Of a stretch of 64,000 nt of DNA, positions 9,388 to 17,877 are shown in pieces. Location of the stretch: positions 186,001 through 250,000 of the forward strand of contig NZ_JAUXVR010000044.1 in the NCBI RefSeq assembly GCF_030680395.1, in the 5' to 3' direction. Position numbers and translations under genes: made by a program. The notes below the pieces were generated by a model, which was not told the origin of the DNA, did no database searches, and saw only the letters and a list, made by a program, of their open reading frames with translations. Each line of letters opens with the position of its first letter. The stretch's first letter is position 1. The DNA is from Methylobacter sp. Its GTDB lineage: Bacteria > Pseudomonadota > Gammaproteobacteria > Methylococcales > Methylomonadaceae.

Positions 9388-9774
9388 TTATTTTTTTGTT
9401 AGAAAGAAGAAATACGCACACTTTAATATCATGTTTGAACCCTCTTTTTCAATCACTTTGCAGGATTCATATTTTTCTCGTCCAGGAGCTACCTGCTTTT
9501 TAATTTCCCCATTTTCGACGGAATACTTAATGGCAATCTTCAGTTCACTGATTCGTCCAGCCACATCTGATGCCGTTGACATAAGAGTTCCATCCGGTCT
9601 AAAGTCCCATTCCTGTGTTATGGCCTTTTTTTGGCCGGTTAACGTAACTGCTTCATCATGAAGATTCCATTTCCCTAAAATCTCAGAATTATCTTTTAGT
9701 TGAACGTCAGCATTTGCTGATAACGTAAAGAAAATTGCGACCAGTGGTAATATTTTAACGCATCTATTCATCAT
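9388..9774 (-). CDS. Hypothetical secreted/periplasmic protein
   Basis: 128 residues with a clear Sec signal peptide (CVKILPLVAIFFTLSANA, cleavage after ANA at about residue 22). The mature part has alternating beta-strand character, with GKWNLHDEAVTL, QEWDFRPDGTLMS and YSVENGEIKKQV, and two Cys near the C-terminus that could form a disulfide. G-x-W followed by a 'phenotype' line such as W-D-F-R-P-D-G-T-L is a pattern seen in lipocalin-like and DUF-type periplasmic proteins. That is a resemblance only. Upstream is a divergent AT-rich region; downstream is a membrane protein gene on the same strand, probably co-transcribed. Confidence 0.7.
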   Translation of the reverse strand: MMNRCVKILPLVAIFFTLSANADVQLKDNSEILGKWNLHDEAVTLTGQKKAITQEWDFRPDGTLMSTASDVAGRISELKIAIKYSVENGEIKKQVAPGREKYESCKVIEKEGSNMILKCAYFFFLTKK

Positions 9775-9904
9775 AATTCCTTATCTCAAAATGTATCAGC
9801 ACTCAAAAATAGATTCTAAACTATACCACACTGGCTATCGAGCAATAAATTTCAACCGGGAACAATAGTTATATCTCATCAAAAAAAACACGTGACAATA
9901 AGCC

Positions 9905-9932
9905 TTGACTTTAACTTTCCCTAAAGTATTAT
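9905..9932 (+). promoter_or_regulatory. Sigma-70-type promoter for the 43-aa membrane protein
   Basis: TTGACT (9905-9910) and TATTAT (9927-9932) are separated by 16 bp, a near-consensus sigma-70 promoter, about 66 bp upstream of the ATG at 9999. Confidence 0.6.
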
Positions 9933-9998
9933 GCTCATTCCGTTTGCTATGTAATTAGCAATATTTCTAAAAATACAAAATTATAGGTAGGACATCCC

Positions 9999-10130
9999 AT
10001 GGGAGCGATCTTAGATATCACCGAAATGTTAAAAGAACCAGCTGGTATGGTCGGCGCGGTTGTAGTTATAGCTGCTGGCTACTTCCTGGTAAAATGGGTA
10101 TTTGCCGAACACCCAGACGACGAAAAATAA
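9999..10130 (+). CDS. 43-residue single-pass membrane microprotein
   Basis: An intact reading frame of 43 codons begins at ATG 9999 behind an AGGTAGGA ribosome-binding site. It encodes a short amphipathic N-terminus (MGAILDITEMLKEPAG), one membrane helix (MVGAVVVIAAGYFLVKWVF) and an acidic tail (AEHPDDEK). A good promoter lies upstream and a strong hairpin with a T-rich tail follows within 30 bp, so it looks like a monocistronic gene. I do not recognise the family. The layout resembles small subunits or stabilisers of membrane complexes, but no partner is evident nearby. The gene is below the usual length cut-off and would often be missed. Confidence 0.72.
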   Translation: MGAILDITEMLKEPAGMVGAVVVIAAGYFLVKWVFAEHPDDEK

Positions 10131-10156
10131 GTCTTCAAACGATTTAATCTTAGCTT

Positions 10157-10204
10157 AGGCCGCTCACTTCAATTCTTTATGAGTTGAGTGCGGCCTTTGT
10201 TTTG
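10157..10204 (+). terminator. Rho-independent terminator after the 43-aa gene
   Basis: AGGCCGC followed by CACTTCAA pairs, with two bulges, with TTGAGTG and CGGCCT, and a T-rich tail (TTTGTTTTG) follows. It begins 27 bp after the stop codon. Confidence 0.8.
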
Positions 10205-10278
10205 TCTGCACATTTCAATACATAAACCCTACATTTCTTATATAATTTATACATCTTCCCGATTTTTCGAATCATGAA

Positions 10279-12171
10279 ATGTATAAACTTATCTCCAGTA
10301 AAATTCTAGAACTTCATTCCAAGCAAGCTCCTGCTATCGGCATAGGCTTATTCCGGATTCTTTACGGCTTAATCACTCTACAGGAAATCATTTTCCTGCT
10401 GTACTTTAATCACTTAATTTTCGACCCTATTCCCTATATAGATGTCGAATTCCCGATGATTCCTTTTTTCTTGTGCCTTTGGGGCGTTATTGCCGCTTTT
10501 ATTGTGGTGGGTTACCGCTACCAATTTGCAATAACCTGTAATTACATTATCTGGATTATTTTTGTTAATTTCACCCCCATGCAACGGGATTTTGATGGCG
10601 GCTTTGATTTATTCATGATCGGAGCGGGATTTTTCCTGCTTTTTATGCCTGGAGATCGAGCATTTTCAATAGACCATCTTCGACATAAGCTTAGCACCCC
10701 TTTTACTCATTACAGCGCCTATCCGAAACCAACCGTTTCAACTCTTGCGTACATCCTGCCCGTTGCTATTTGCCTCGGCTTTCTCTACTTTGATTCAGCC
10801 ATACATAAAATGTTTGCCGAACACTGGCGCAACGGCCTTGGCACTTGGCTGCCCGCAACACAGCCTTATTATGTTTCAGCCATCGATATGTCGTATTTGC
10901 TGAACAATACGTTTTTGCAAAACATTCTTGGCTATACCATCTTAGTTTTTCAATTTACCTTTATCTTCTTTTTCACCCAGCGCCAGTTACGCACAGTTTA
11001 TTTGCTGGTCGGCCTTGGTCTTCATCTTGGCATCACTTTATCTTTCAACATTTATCCTTTTGGCTTGGGGATGCTCGCCTTTTATGCCTTACTGGTTCCT
11101 TTTAAATGGTGGCGATGTATCGGCCGCTTAGTCACGGCAAAACAGCCCTCTCTTACCGTATTTTATGACCAGCTGTGCCCTTTATGTAATCGCACCGTTT
11201 TGATCCTTAATCATTTCGACATATTCAGCTGCATAGACTTTAAAAGCGCTCAGGAACATGCAGCACACTATCCGGCGCTTGCTGCCATCAACAATGAAAC
11301 TCTTTTAACCGATTTATACGCACTGGATCGCACCAACCGCATTTATTCGGGCGTTGACACTTATGCCCAGATCTTTATAAAAATGCGTTATTTATTTCCT
11401 ATCGGTATTATTTTGAGCCTTCCGGGAATTCATCAATTTGCCTTAAAAAAATACCGTTCTATTGCCGATACACGCAATCGCATCCCATGCACATCTGCCT
11501 GCCTTCTGCCACAAGCCCTGCCGGACACTACTCTCTATCATCAATTTTTTGAAGGTGTTGCCACACAAAAACCGCACGCATTTTCCAGGAAACTTTCAAA
11601 AATATTACTGGCACTCATCGTTTTTCAATTAAACAGCTCGATTCATTACGGGCTTATTTACAGACTCAATGTCGACAACCCTCGAAATCCCATCTCACAG
11701 GCCAGCAACGCCATTTTAATGGCCTCACAGACCTTTCTGGGCATCACACCCCATGCGCTTTATCTGCATGACCATTTTACAGGCTATGATCATATTTTAG
11801 CGCTCACCTACACTGACCAAAATGGCGCTGAGCACTGGCTACCTTTTGTCAATGAACAAGGTCGTCTTCTTGCCCCCAACTGGGGCCGCGTTCACTCCAT
11901 GTGGGCCAATATTGCCGTAACGCCAAACATTGATAACAAACGCTTGCACAAATTCATCATGAAAGTCACCGCTTTCTGGGGAATAGATTGTGGTTTAAAT
12001 CTTGAAAATGTCGTTTTCAACATAAAGCTCAAAAAAATCAATGCGCCTTCTTACTGGATTCATGATCAATTACATAAAAATTTCGCATCTCCGTGGACCA
12101 CTATCGGAACGGCAAAATGGACCGACAACCAAATCTCTTTCGATTTGCCCGACAACATCAATCAGCTTTAA
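10279..12171 (+). CDS. HTTM-domain membrane protein fused to a DCC (DUF393) thiol-disulfide domain
   Basis: 630 residues. The N-terminal 280 residues carry about six to eight membrane helices of the HTTM (gamma-carboxylase-like) family: PAIGIGLFRILYGLITLQE, the loop FDGGFDLFMIGAGFFLLFMPGDR and LYFDSAIHKMFAEHWRNGLGTW. A DCC-type domain begins at about residue 292, with FYDQLCPLCNRTVLIL (C300 and C303), the CxxC-like motif of DUF393 thiol-disulfide oxidoreductase-related proteins. The last 200 residues (one more helix, then a soluble part with LYLHDHFTGYDHILALTY) are not recognised. HTTM-DCC fusions occur in several proteobacteria without known function; a role in modifying exported proteins is conceivable. 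The ATG lies about 75 bp beyond the preceding terminator, with no strong Shine-Dalgarno. Confidence 0.78.
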   Translation: MYKLISSKILELHSKQAPAIGIGLFRILYGLITLQEIIFLLYFNHLIFDPIPYIDVEFPMIPFFLCLWGVIAAFIVVGYRYQFAITCNYIIWIIFVNFTPMQRDFDGGFDLFMIGAGFFLLFMPGDRAFSIDHLRHKLSTPFTHYSAYPKPTVSTLAYILPVAICLGFLYFDSAIHKMFAEHWRNGLGTWLPATQPYYVSAIDMSYLLNNTFLQNILGYTILVFQFTFIFFFTQRQLRTVYLLVGLGLHLGITLSFNIYPFGLGMLAFYALLVPFKWWRCIGRLVTAKQPSLTVFYDQLCPLCNRTVLILNHFDIFSCIDFKSAQEHAAHYPALAAINNETLLTDLYALDRTNRIYSGVDTYAQIFIKMRYLFPIGIILSLPGIHQFALKKYRSIADTRNRIPCTSACLLPQALPDTTLYHQFFEGVATQKPHAFSRKLSKILLALIVFQLNSSIHYGLIYRLNVDNPRNPISQASNAILMASQTFLGITPHALYLHDHFTGYDHILALTYTDQNGAEHWLPFVNEQGRLLAPNWGRVHSMWANIAVTPNIDNKRLHKFIMKVTAFWGIDCGLNLENVVFNIKLKKINAPSYWIHDQLHKNFASPWTTIGTAKWTDNQISFDLPDNINQL

Positions 12172-12200
12172 CTGAGCGGATAATTATTCAATTTTTATTA

Positions 12201-12229
12201 TTGCATCATCATTCGAGTCATGATATAAA
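12201..12229 (+). promoter_or_regulatory. Possible promoter of the small lipoprotein gene
   Basis: TTGCAT (12201-12206) and TATAAA (12224-12229) are spaced by 17 bp, about 68 bp upstream of the lipoprotein ATG. The match is reasonable but the surrounding DNA is AT-rich, so chance is possible. Confidence 0.45.
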
Positions 12230-12297
12230 ATGCATGTGCTTTAATTTAATGGCGCAAATTAATAAAAATAATTGAAACCCCTTTGGAGGATATTCGT

Positions 12298-12411
12298 ATG
12301 AATAAAATTTTATCTCTTATAGCTATGGCATTAATGATTGTTGGCTTATCTGGTTGCATGGATGATCCTGATAAATCTGCACAAAAAATTTCTAGTTCTA
12401 TTCAACTATAA
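12298..12411 (+). CDS. 37-residue lipoprotein (entericidin-like in size)
   Basis: A 37-codon frame starts at ATG 12298 after a strong TTGGAGGA ribosome-binding site. It encodes a type II signal peptide (MNKILSLIAMALMIVGLSGC) with an L-S-G-C lipobox at residues 17-20 and a 17-residue mature tail (CMDDPDKSAQKISSSIQL). The Asp-Asp after the lipid-modified Cys-Met could favour inner-membrane retention. It has its own putative promoter and a textbook terminator, so it is very likely expressed alone. Size and layout resemble entericidin-type small lipoproteins, but the sequence is not a clear match, so the function is unknown. Confidence 0.75.
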   Translation: MNKILSLIAMALMIVGLSGCMDDPDKSAQKISSSIQL

Positions 12412-12431
12412 ATAGAATTATTGGCAGTACC

Positions 12432-12460
12432 AAAAAACCCAGCTTATAGCTGGGTTTTTT
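12432..12460 (+). terminator. Rho-independent terminator after the small lipoprotein
   Basis: AAAAAACCCAGCT (12432-12444) pairs perfectly with AGCTGGGTTTTTT (12448-12460) across a three-base loop, followed by more T. It starts 20 bp after the lipoprotein stop. The next 195 bp to the trkH stop hold nothing I can support. Confidence 0.93.
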
Positions 12461-12654
12461 GTTTTTACAAGCCTTGTTTTTGATTGCAAAATACAGGGCG
12501 AACTTACCAGCCAACTCCCCGCTCAATCCTCATATCACCCGCTACACTTATCCAAATTTTATCAAAGCTCACTATAAACGTCTTTTAGCTTTCACTCCAA
12601 AAAAGCTTGGGAGCATCTTTAAAAATTCCACCGCACTCAACACTCAGACGTAAA

Positions 12655-14112
12655 TTATTTTCTCCAAAATTCCGGTACAAATAAAATAACAATAGAAAAT
12701 ATCTGCACCCGGCCCAGAAGCATCGCAAAGATACAAATACCCGTTTGAATGTCGTTCAGACTGGCGTAATTAGTCGCAGGCCCCACTTGATTAAGACCCG
12801 GGCCGGCATTGTTAAAACAGGCGATAATAGCCGAGAAAGCGCTTATAAAATCCATACCGCTCAACAACAGCATGAACACCAGAATGACGATGCTAATGAA
12901 ATACAGAAAAATAAATCCGGTTACAGAGGCAACAATTTTATTACTCACCACTGTGTCGCCGATTTTCATGGATTTAACCGCAAAAGGATGAATGAACTTG
13001 AACAATTCCAGACGTGCCTGCTTCATCAGAATGATGGTACGAATCATTCGAATACCCCCGCCGGTGGAACCGGAAGAAGCCGAAATACAACATAAAAACA
13101 ACATCCACATTGGCACAAAGATAGGCCATTGATTAAAATCTTGTGTAGCATAGCCGCAATCGGTAGCGATGGTGACCAGATTAAACGTTGCATGGCGTAA
13201 TGCGGTAAAAAAGTCAGGATAAGTGCCAGCATGCCACAGCACCGATGCCGTTATCAGGCAACTTCCCAACACTAAAGCGAGGAAAGCTCTTGCTTCCCTG
13301 TCATCGACATAAGGATTGAAGGATCCTTTCCGGAGAGCCACAAAATGGGTGGCGAAATTGATCGCTGCCAGCAATTGAAAGATGGTTAACACCATCTCGA
13401 TAGATAGCGAATTAAAAAAACCGACACTACTATCGTGAGTAGAAAATCCGCCTAAACTCATCGCGGAAAAGGCATGACAAATAGCATCAAACCAATCCAT
13501 ACCCGCGAAACGCAAAGCCACAATACAGGCCAGAGTTATGCCCGCATAGACCAACCATAAAGCTTTGGCAGTTTGTGCTATACGCGGCGGCAAATCCGAC
13601 TCCTTGACCGTTCCCGGCGATTCCGCGATATATAACTGCATGCCGCCGATACCCAGAATGGGCAAAATAGCAACCGCAAATATAATGATGCCCATACCCG
13701 CTATCCAGTTCAACTCATGCCGCCACAGGTTAATCGACATCGGCAACTGATCAATACCGCTGAATATAGTCGCGCCGGTCGTAGTAAGGCCGGAAACAGT
13801 CTCAAAATAAGCGTCGATAAAGCTGAGCTCAGGTAAATACATCATCAGCGGCAAGGTACAAAATACCGGAATTATTGACCAAGTAATCGCTACCATCAAA
13901 AACCCTGTTTGTCTTGACACCTTCTTGGGTATGCGTAGCGTCGGAATAAACATCAACGCGCCCAGCAACATGGTAATCAAAGAGCCCTGATAAAAGGCAT
14001 TAGTAGCACCGTCATCAGTTATAAAGGAAGTCAACAAACAAGTGGCCATTAAGCCGCTGAATCCCATGGTGACCAAACCGAAAATATTGATGATCGTAAA
14101 GATGACATTCAT
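12655..14112 (-). CDS. trkH: Trk-type potassium uptake membrane subunit
   Basis: 485 residues, polytopic. The four selectivity-filter P-loops of the TrkH/KtrB superfamily are visible: GLTTTGATIF, MSLGGFSTHD, TDCGYATQD and CFNNAGPGLNQVG. ASSGSTGGGIRMIR marks the conserved segment after the third filter. TrkH forms the K+-translocating dimer in the inner membrane, gated by TrkA. Length matches E. coli TrkH (483). The TrkA gene follows upstream on the same strand with 90 bp between, so the transcription order is trkA then trkH. Confidence 0.95.
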   Translation of the reverse strand: MNVIFTIINIFGLVTMGFSGLMATCLLTSFITDDGATNAFYQGSLITMLLGALMFIPTLRIPKKVSRQTGFLMVAITWSIIPVFCTLPLMMYLPELSFIDAYFETVSGLTTTGATIFSGIDQLPMSINLWRHELNWIAGMGIIIFAVAILPILGIGGMQLYIAESPGTVKESDLPPRIAQTAKALWLVYAGITLACIVALRFAGMDWFDAICHAFSAMSLGGFSTHDSSVGFFNSLSIEMVLTIFQLLAAINFATHFVALRKGSFNPYVDDREARAFLALVLGSCLITASVLWHAGTYPDFFTALRHATFNLVTIATDCGYATQDFNQWPIFVPMWMLFLCCISASSGSTGGGIRMIRTIILMKQARLELFKFIHPFAVKSMKIGDTVVSNKIVASVTGFIFLYFISIVILVFMLLLSGMDFISAFSAIIACFNNAGPGLNQVGPATNYASLNDIQTGICIFAMLLGRVQIFSIVILFVPEFWRK

Positions 14113-14202
14113 GGAATTAGATTCAAAGCGAAAGGTTCAAGACTACGGACAAAAGGTCAAAGGCTAAGGTTTTTTGCCTTTTGCCCTTCGCCTGCCCTTA
14201 TA

Positions 14203-15564
14203 TTAAAGAGGCTGGAATTTTTTCTCGATGTTTACGACCAATTTTTTATCCATCGCGAACATAACCACATGATCACCTTCTTCGAACACCGTTTCATGGT
14301 GAATCGAAATGACTTGCTGGTTGCGAATCAGTGCCCCCATCACAATACCTTCAGGGAAATTAATGGAATCCACCCGAAATCCGACGACGGAATTCAGATC
14401 ATTACTTTGGTGTGCAATAGCCTCGATAGCCTCAGCGGTACCGCCGCATAGCGAACTGACTTGCGCCACATCACCGCGACGTACATGTTTTAAGATACTG
14501 CCGAGCGTCTCCTGATTGGGCAGCACTGCAACATCAATTCCTGTTCCCGGCAAAAGCTTGCTGTACGAAACATGGTTGAGCAAACAGATAGCCTTGCGCG
14601 CGCCCAAACTTTTTGCCAAAGAAGCGGAAACGATATTAACGCCGTCATTTTCAGTAATCGCACAAAATAAATCGGTACTATCGATAGACTCATCAAGCAA
14701 CATCGCTTCATCGGCGCAATCGCCTAATAGCACCACGGCATGATCAAGATCATTGGCTATCTTGTGAGCGCGTCTGGGATCTTTTTCAATGATTTTTACT
14801 TGGTGGTCTTTTTCCAACGCCAGCGCCAGGCGCTTGCCGACATGACCGCCACCGGCAATGATAATTCGCTTTAACGGAGCCTCCAGCTTGTTCAGCTCTT
14901 TCAATACTCGACGCACCTCTTCACGAGGCGCCACAAAAAAAACTTCGTCGCCCGTTTCAATAACGGCCTCACCGTTTACTACCATCGGAATCCCTTGCCG
15001 AAAAATAGCCGCCACGCGAATTTTACCGCCGACCAGTCGCTCTTTCAGAGTTTTAATTTTTTTGCCTGTTAAGGAGCCGTCCGCCACCACTTTAACCGAA
15101 AAAAGGCGTACCAGCCCGTCAGCAAAATTGGAAATATGTTGGACGCCGGGGAACTCGATCAAATTACGAATGGCCTCCATAACGATTTGTTCCGGGCTAA
15201 TAACAATATCCACCGGAATACCGTTCGGGCCGAATAATTGCGGATTTTTCAGATAATCGACAGCACGCACCCGGGCAATCGTTTTCGGCCGACTGTAAAG
15301 CGCATTGATGATCACACACGCCAGCATATTGGTTTCGTCGCTGTCGGTAACCGCGATAATCATATCGGCAGTCCGGGCTCCAGCCTGTTCGAGTACCCTC
15401 GGGTGCGCCGCGTTACCGGCAACCGTGGCAATATCGAAACGCTCCTTTAACGCATCAAGCAACTCCGTCCTGAAATCAACGACGACAATATCGTTCTCTT
15501 CGCTTGCCAGCGCCCCGGCAACCGATGAACCGGTAACACCGGCGCCAAGAATAAGTATTTTCAT
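14203..15564 (-). CDS. trkA: Trk potassium uptake regulatory subunit
   Basis: 453 residues with two tandem RCK units, each a Rossmann NAD-binding fold plus a TrkA-C lobe. The first nucleotide motif is ILGAGVTGSSVAGAL (residues 4-18), with VVVDFRTELLDAL after it. The second is IIIAGGGHVGKRLALALE (about 235). TrkA is the peripheral cytoplasmic subunit that gates TrkH in response to NAD(H) and ATP/ADP. Length is typical (458 in E. coli). It is the first gene of a trkA-trkH pair. The gap to trkH contains a degenerate copy of the AAGGCTAAGG/GGCGAAGGGC-type intergenic repeat also seen upstream of this gene. Confidence 0.95.
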   Translation of the reverse strand: MKILILGAGVTGSSVAGALASEENDIVVVDFRTELLDALKERFDIATVAGNAAHPRVLEQAGARTADMIIAVTDSDETNMLACVIINALYSRPKTIARVRAVDYLKNPQLFGPNGIPVDIVISPEQIVMEAIRNLIEFPGVQHISNFADGLVRLFSVKVVADGSLTGKKIKTLKERLVGGKIRVAAIFRQGIPMVVNGEAVIETGDEVFFVAPREEVRRVLKELNKLEAPLKRIIIAGGGHVGKRLALALEKDHQVKIIEKDPRRAHKIANDLDHAVVLLGDCADEAMLLDESIDSTDLFCAITENDGVNIVSASLAKSLGARKAICLLNHVSYSKLLPGTGIDVAVLPNQETLGSILKHVRRGDVAQVSSLCGGTAEAIEAIAHQSNDLNSVVGFRVDSINFPEGIVMGALIRNQQVISIHHETVFEEGDHVVMFAMDKKLVVNIEKKFQPL

Positions 15565-15594
15565 TTACGCCCTGTGAGTGTTAAAAATAAAAGC

Positions 15595-15648
15595 AGGCGA
15601 AGGGCGAAAGACAAAAGGCTAAAACCTTATATCTTTCGCCCTTCGCCT
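15595..15648. repeat. Perfect 17-bp inverted repeat, intergenic repeat/terminator
   Basis: The 17-bp arm AGGCGAAGGGCGAAAGA (15595-15611) recurs as its exact reverse complement at 15632-15648, with a 20-base loop and a following T run. Related motifs (AAAAGGCTAA, GCCCTTCGCCT) recur at about 14148-14195 on the other side of trkA. It lies between the mtkB stop and the trkA start, so it probably terminates mtkBA transcription and is one copy of a dispersed repeat. Confidence 0.75.
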
Positions 15649-15670
15649 TTTTTCGGCTTGTATCTTTCCC

Positions 15671-16558
15671 TTACAACCGGGCTAGTACTGCCGCTACTGT
15701 TTCCCCCATAGCCGCCGGTGTTGGGCAGATCGTAACTCCCAACTCTTTCAGTATAGCTACTTTTTCTGCGGCGCTTTCACCTGCTGATGAAATAATCGCA
15801 CCGGCATGGCCCATGCGTCGGCCTTCCGGTGCAGTTAAACCGGCGATATAGGCGATCACCGGTTTACTCATGTGTTCTTTGGCAAAAATCCCGGCTTCAA
15901 CTTCTTGCGGGCCGCCGATTTCGCCAATCATGACGATCACTTTGGTTTCCGGATCGGCTTCAAATTTTTCCAGAATATCACGGTGCGAACTGCCGTTGAT
16001 CGGGTCGCCGCCGATACCGACCGAGGTTGAAATGCCTATATTCAAGCGTTTCATCTGGTCTGCGGCCTCATAGCCCAAGGTGCCTGAACGACCGACAATG
16101 CCTACATTGCCCCGCATGTAAATATGTCCGGGCATAATACCCAGCATGGCGCGACCCGGACTGATAGTGCCCGCACAGTTGGGACCGGTCAGTATCATTC
16201 GTTGCTCCACCGGAGAACGACGCAGAAAGTTTTTAACCGTCATCATATCCTGAGTGGGAATACCGTCGGTAATCGCCACACAATATTTAATGCCCGCATC
16301 GGCGGCTTCCATAATCGAATCAGCGGCAAAGGCAGGCGGAACGAAGATAATACTGGCTTCCGCTCCAACTTCGCGTACAGCTTCTTTTACAGTATTAAAA
16401 ACCGGCAAGCCTAAATGGGTTTGACCGCCTTTGCCGGGGGTGATACCTCCGACCACGTTTGAACCGTAGTTGATCATATCCTGGGCATGAAAGCTGCCGA
16501 TTTTTCCGGTAAAGCCTTGAACAATTATGCGTGTTGTTTCGTCAATTAAAATAGCCAT
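15671..16558 (-). CDS. mtkB: Malate-CoA ligase (malate thiokinase), alpha subunit
   Basis: 295 residues from ATG 16558 (MAILIDETTRIIVQGFTG) behind an AGGGAG ribosome-binding site; longer upstream frames would overlap mtkA and lack homology. This is the CoA-binding, phospho-His subunit of the succinyl-CoA-synthetase-like family. Seen motifs are TGKIGSFHAQDMI and GGITPGKGG of the CoA-binding domain, TGPNCAGTISPG, GRSGTLGYEA and the active-site His region GRRMGHAGAIISS. Length equals known MtkB (about 296). With MtkA it activates malate to malyl-CoA with ATP in the serine cycle. Assignment as malate rather than succinate ligase rests on the operon with mtkA and mcl. It is one base downstream of mtkA. 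Confidence 0.92.
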   Translation of the reverse strand: MAILIDETTRIIVQGFTGKIGSFHAQDMINYGSNVVGGITPGKGGQTHLGLPVFNTVKEAVREVGAEASIIFVPPAFAADSIMEAADAGIKYCVAITDGIPTQDMMTVKNFLRRSPVEQRMILTGPNCAGTISPGRAMLGIMPGHIYMRGNVGIVGRSGTLGYEAADQMKRLNIGISTSVGIGGDPINGSSHRDILEKFEADPETKVIVMIGEIGGPQEVEAGIFAKEHMSKPVIAYIAGLTAPEGRRMGHAGAIISSAGESAAEKVAILKELGVTICPTPAAMGETVAAVLARL

Positions 16559-16559
16559 T

Positions 16560-17753
16560 TTACGCTCCCTGAGCTGCTTCTTTCGCAACCGCTTCATTAC
16601 GCGCTTGCACCGCTTTTTCAGCCGCTTCGGCCAAGGTTTCCGCGGTAATAATAGGCAAGCCACTTTCTGCGATAATCCGACGGCCTTCTTCAACGTTAGT
16701 GCCTGACAATCTGACAATCAACGGTATTTTCATATCGATTTTCTTGACCGCTTCAACAACGCCTTCGGCAATCCAGTCGCAACGGTTGATACCGGCAAAA
16801 ATATTAACCAGCATGGCTTTTACGCCCTTATCGGCCAATACTAAACGAAAGGCTTTTTCGGTACGTTCAGCCGATGCGCCGCCGCCTACGTCGAGGAAGT
16901 TGGCTGGCTCGCCGCCGGCCAGTTTAATCATGTCCATAGTCGCCATCGCCAAACCGGCCCCGTTAATCATGCAGCCGATGTCGCCATCCAGGCCTACATA
17001 GCTTAAACCACGGTCGGCAGCCGCCATTTCGCGAGGATCTTCCTGAGTTTTATCGCGCAGTTCGGAAATTTTTTGCTGACGAAACAAGGCATTGTCATCA
17101 AAGCCCATTTTGGCGTCCAAAGCGACCAACTCGTTACTGCGGGTAACCACCAGCGGATTGATTTCCAGCATGCTGGCATCAAGCTCACGCAAGGCACGAT
17201 AACAACCTCTGATAGTTTTAACCGCATGACTCAGCAATTCAGGATCCAGCCCCAATGCAAAAGCCATTTCACGTGCCTGATAGTCTTGCAGACCCACTGC
17301 AGGCTCGATGTAAATTTTGGTAATGGCATCGGGATTGTTCTCGGCCAGTTCCTCGATTTCCATGCCGCCTTGAGCGGAACCAACCATGACAATACGCTCT
17401 GAACTGCGATCAACCAGAAAACAGAAGTACATTTCCTTGACGATATCGGTTCCGGCTTCAACATACAATCTACCGCACACTTTACCTGCCGGACCGGTTT
17501 GATGAGTGATCAGTCTTTTGCCTAATAAAGCTTCTGCCGCCGCTTCAACTTCATCGTGCGTTTTACAGATTTTAATACCGCCCGCTTTACCGCGTGCACC
17601 GGAATGAATCTGCGCTTTGACCGCCCAAATATGCCCGCCAATGTCTCTGGCGCGTTGCACAGCTTCTTCCGGGCTGTAGGCCATACCGCCTTCGGCGATT
17701 TTAACGCCATAACCGCTTAAAATTTCTTTCGCCTGATACTCATGAATATCCAC
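16560..17753 (-). CDS. mtkA: Malate-CoA ligase (malate thiokinase), beta subunit
   Basis: 397 residues starting at a GTG (17753) with AGGAGA six bases upstream. The N-terminus [12 protein letters not shown] and ATP-grasp domain ([42 protein letters not shown]) identify the beta subunit of the succinyl/malyl-CoA ligase family. The C-terminal domain has [17 protein letters not shown] and [15 protein letters not shown]. It binds ATP and malate and pairs with MtkB. The length fits MtkA (about 390). Gene order mcl, mtkA, mtkB on one strand with sga divergent supports a serine-cycle role rather than a TCA role. A dispersed repeat occupies the gap to mcl. Confidence 0.93.
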   Translation of the reverse strand: MDIHEYQAKEILSGYGVKIAEGGMAYSPEEAVQRARDIGGHIWAVKAQIHSGARGKAGGIKICKTHDEVEAAAEALLGKRLITHQTGPAGKVCGRLYVEAGTDIVKEMYFCFLVDRSSERIVMVGSAQGGMEIEELAENNPDAITKIYIEPAVGLQDYQAREMAFALGLDPELLSHAVKTIRGCYRALRELDASMLEINPLVVTRSNELVALDAKMGFDDNALFRQQKISELRDKTQEDPREMAAADRGLSYVGLDGDIGCMINGAGLAMATMDMIKLAGGEPANFLDVGGGASAERTEKAFRLVLADKGVKAMLVNIFAGINRCDWIAEGVVEAVKKIDMKIPLIVRLSGTNVEEGRRIIAESGLPIITAETLAEAAEKAVQARNEAVAKEAAQGA

Positions 17754-17776
17754 AGCATCTCCTGTTTGTGTGTTGT

Positions 17777-17869
17777 GTAGGTCGGATTAACGTAACTTAA
17801 CCCGACATTTTTCGGCTTCGATTATCGGATTACGTTGCCCTGCTATGTCCTAGAGCAAACCCGATCTAC
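17777..17869. repeat. Dispersed intergenic repeat, copy 1 (GTAGGTCGG...CCCGACATTTTTCGGC)
   Basis: The element begins GTAGGTCGG, contains the core CCCGACATTTTTCGGC and ends CCGATCTAC, so its ends form an inverted repeat. Copies 2 and 3 are at about 18861 and 30316. It fills most of the mtkA-mcl gap and could fold into a transcribed hairpin. Confidence 0.7.
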
Positions 17870-17877
17870 AAAACTGT

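Noticed and set aside
12459-12653. 64-codon plus-strand frame between the lipoprotein terminator and trkH
   Set aside because: Begins inside the terminator's T tail, has no ribosome-binding site and no recognisable or biased composition.
15671-17753. sucCD (succinyl-CoA synthetase) instead of mtkBA
   Set aside because: The families are close, but the subunits sit in a mcl-mtkA-mtkB arrangement beside sga, hprA and mdh, without other TCA genes such as sucAB.
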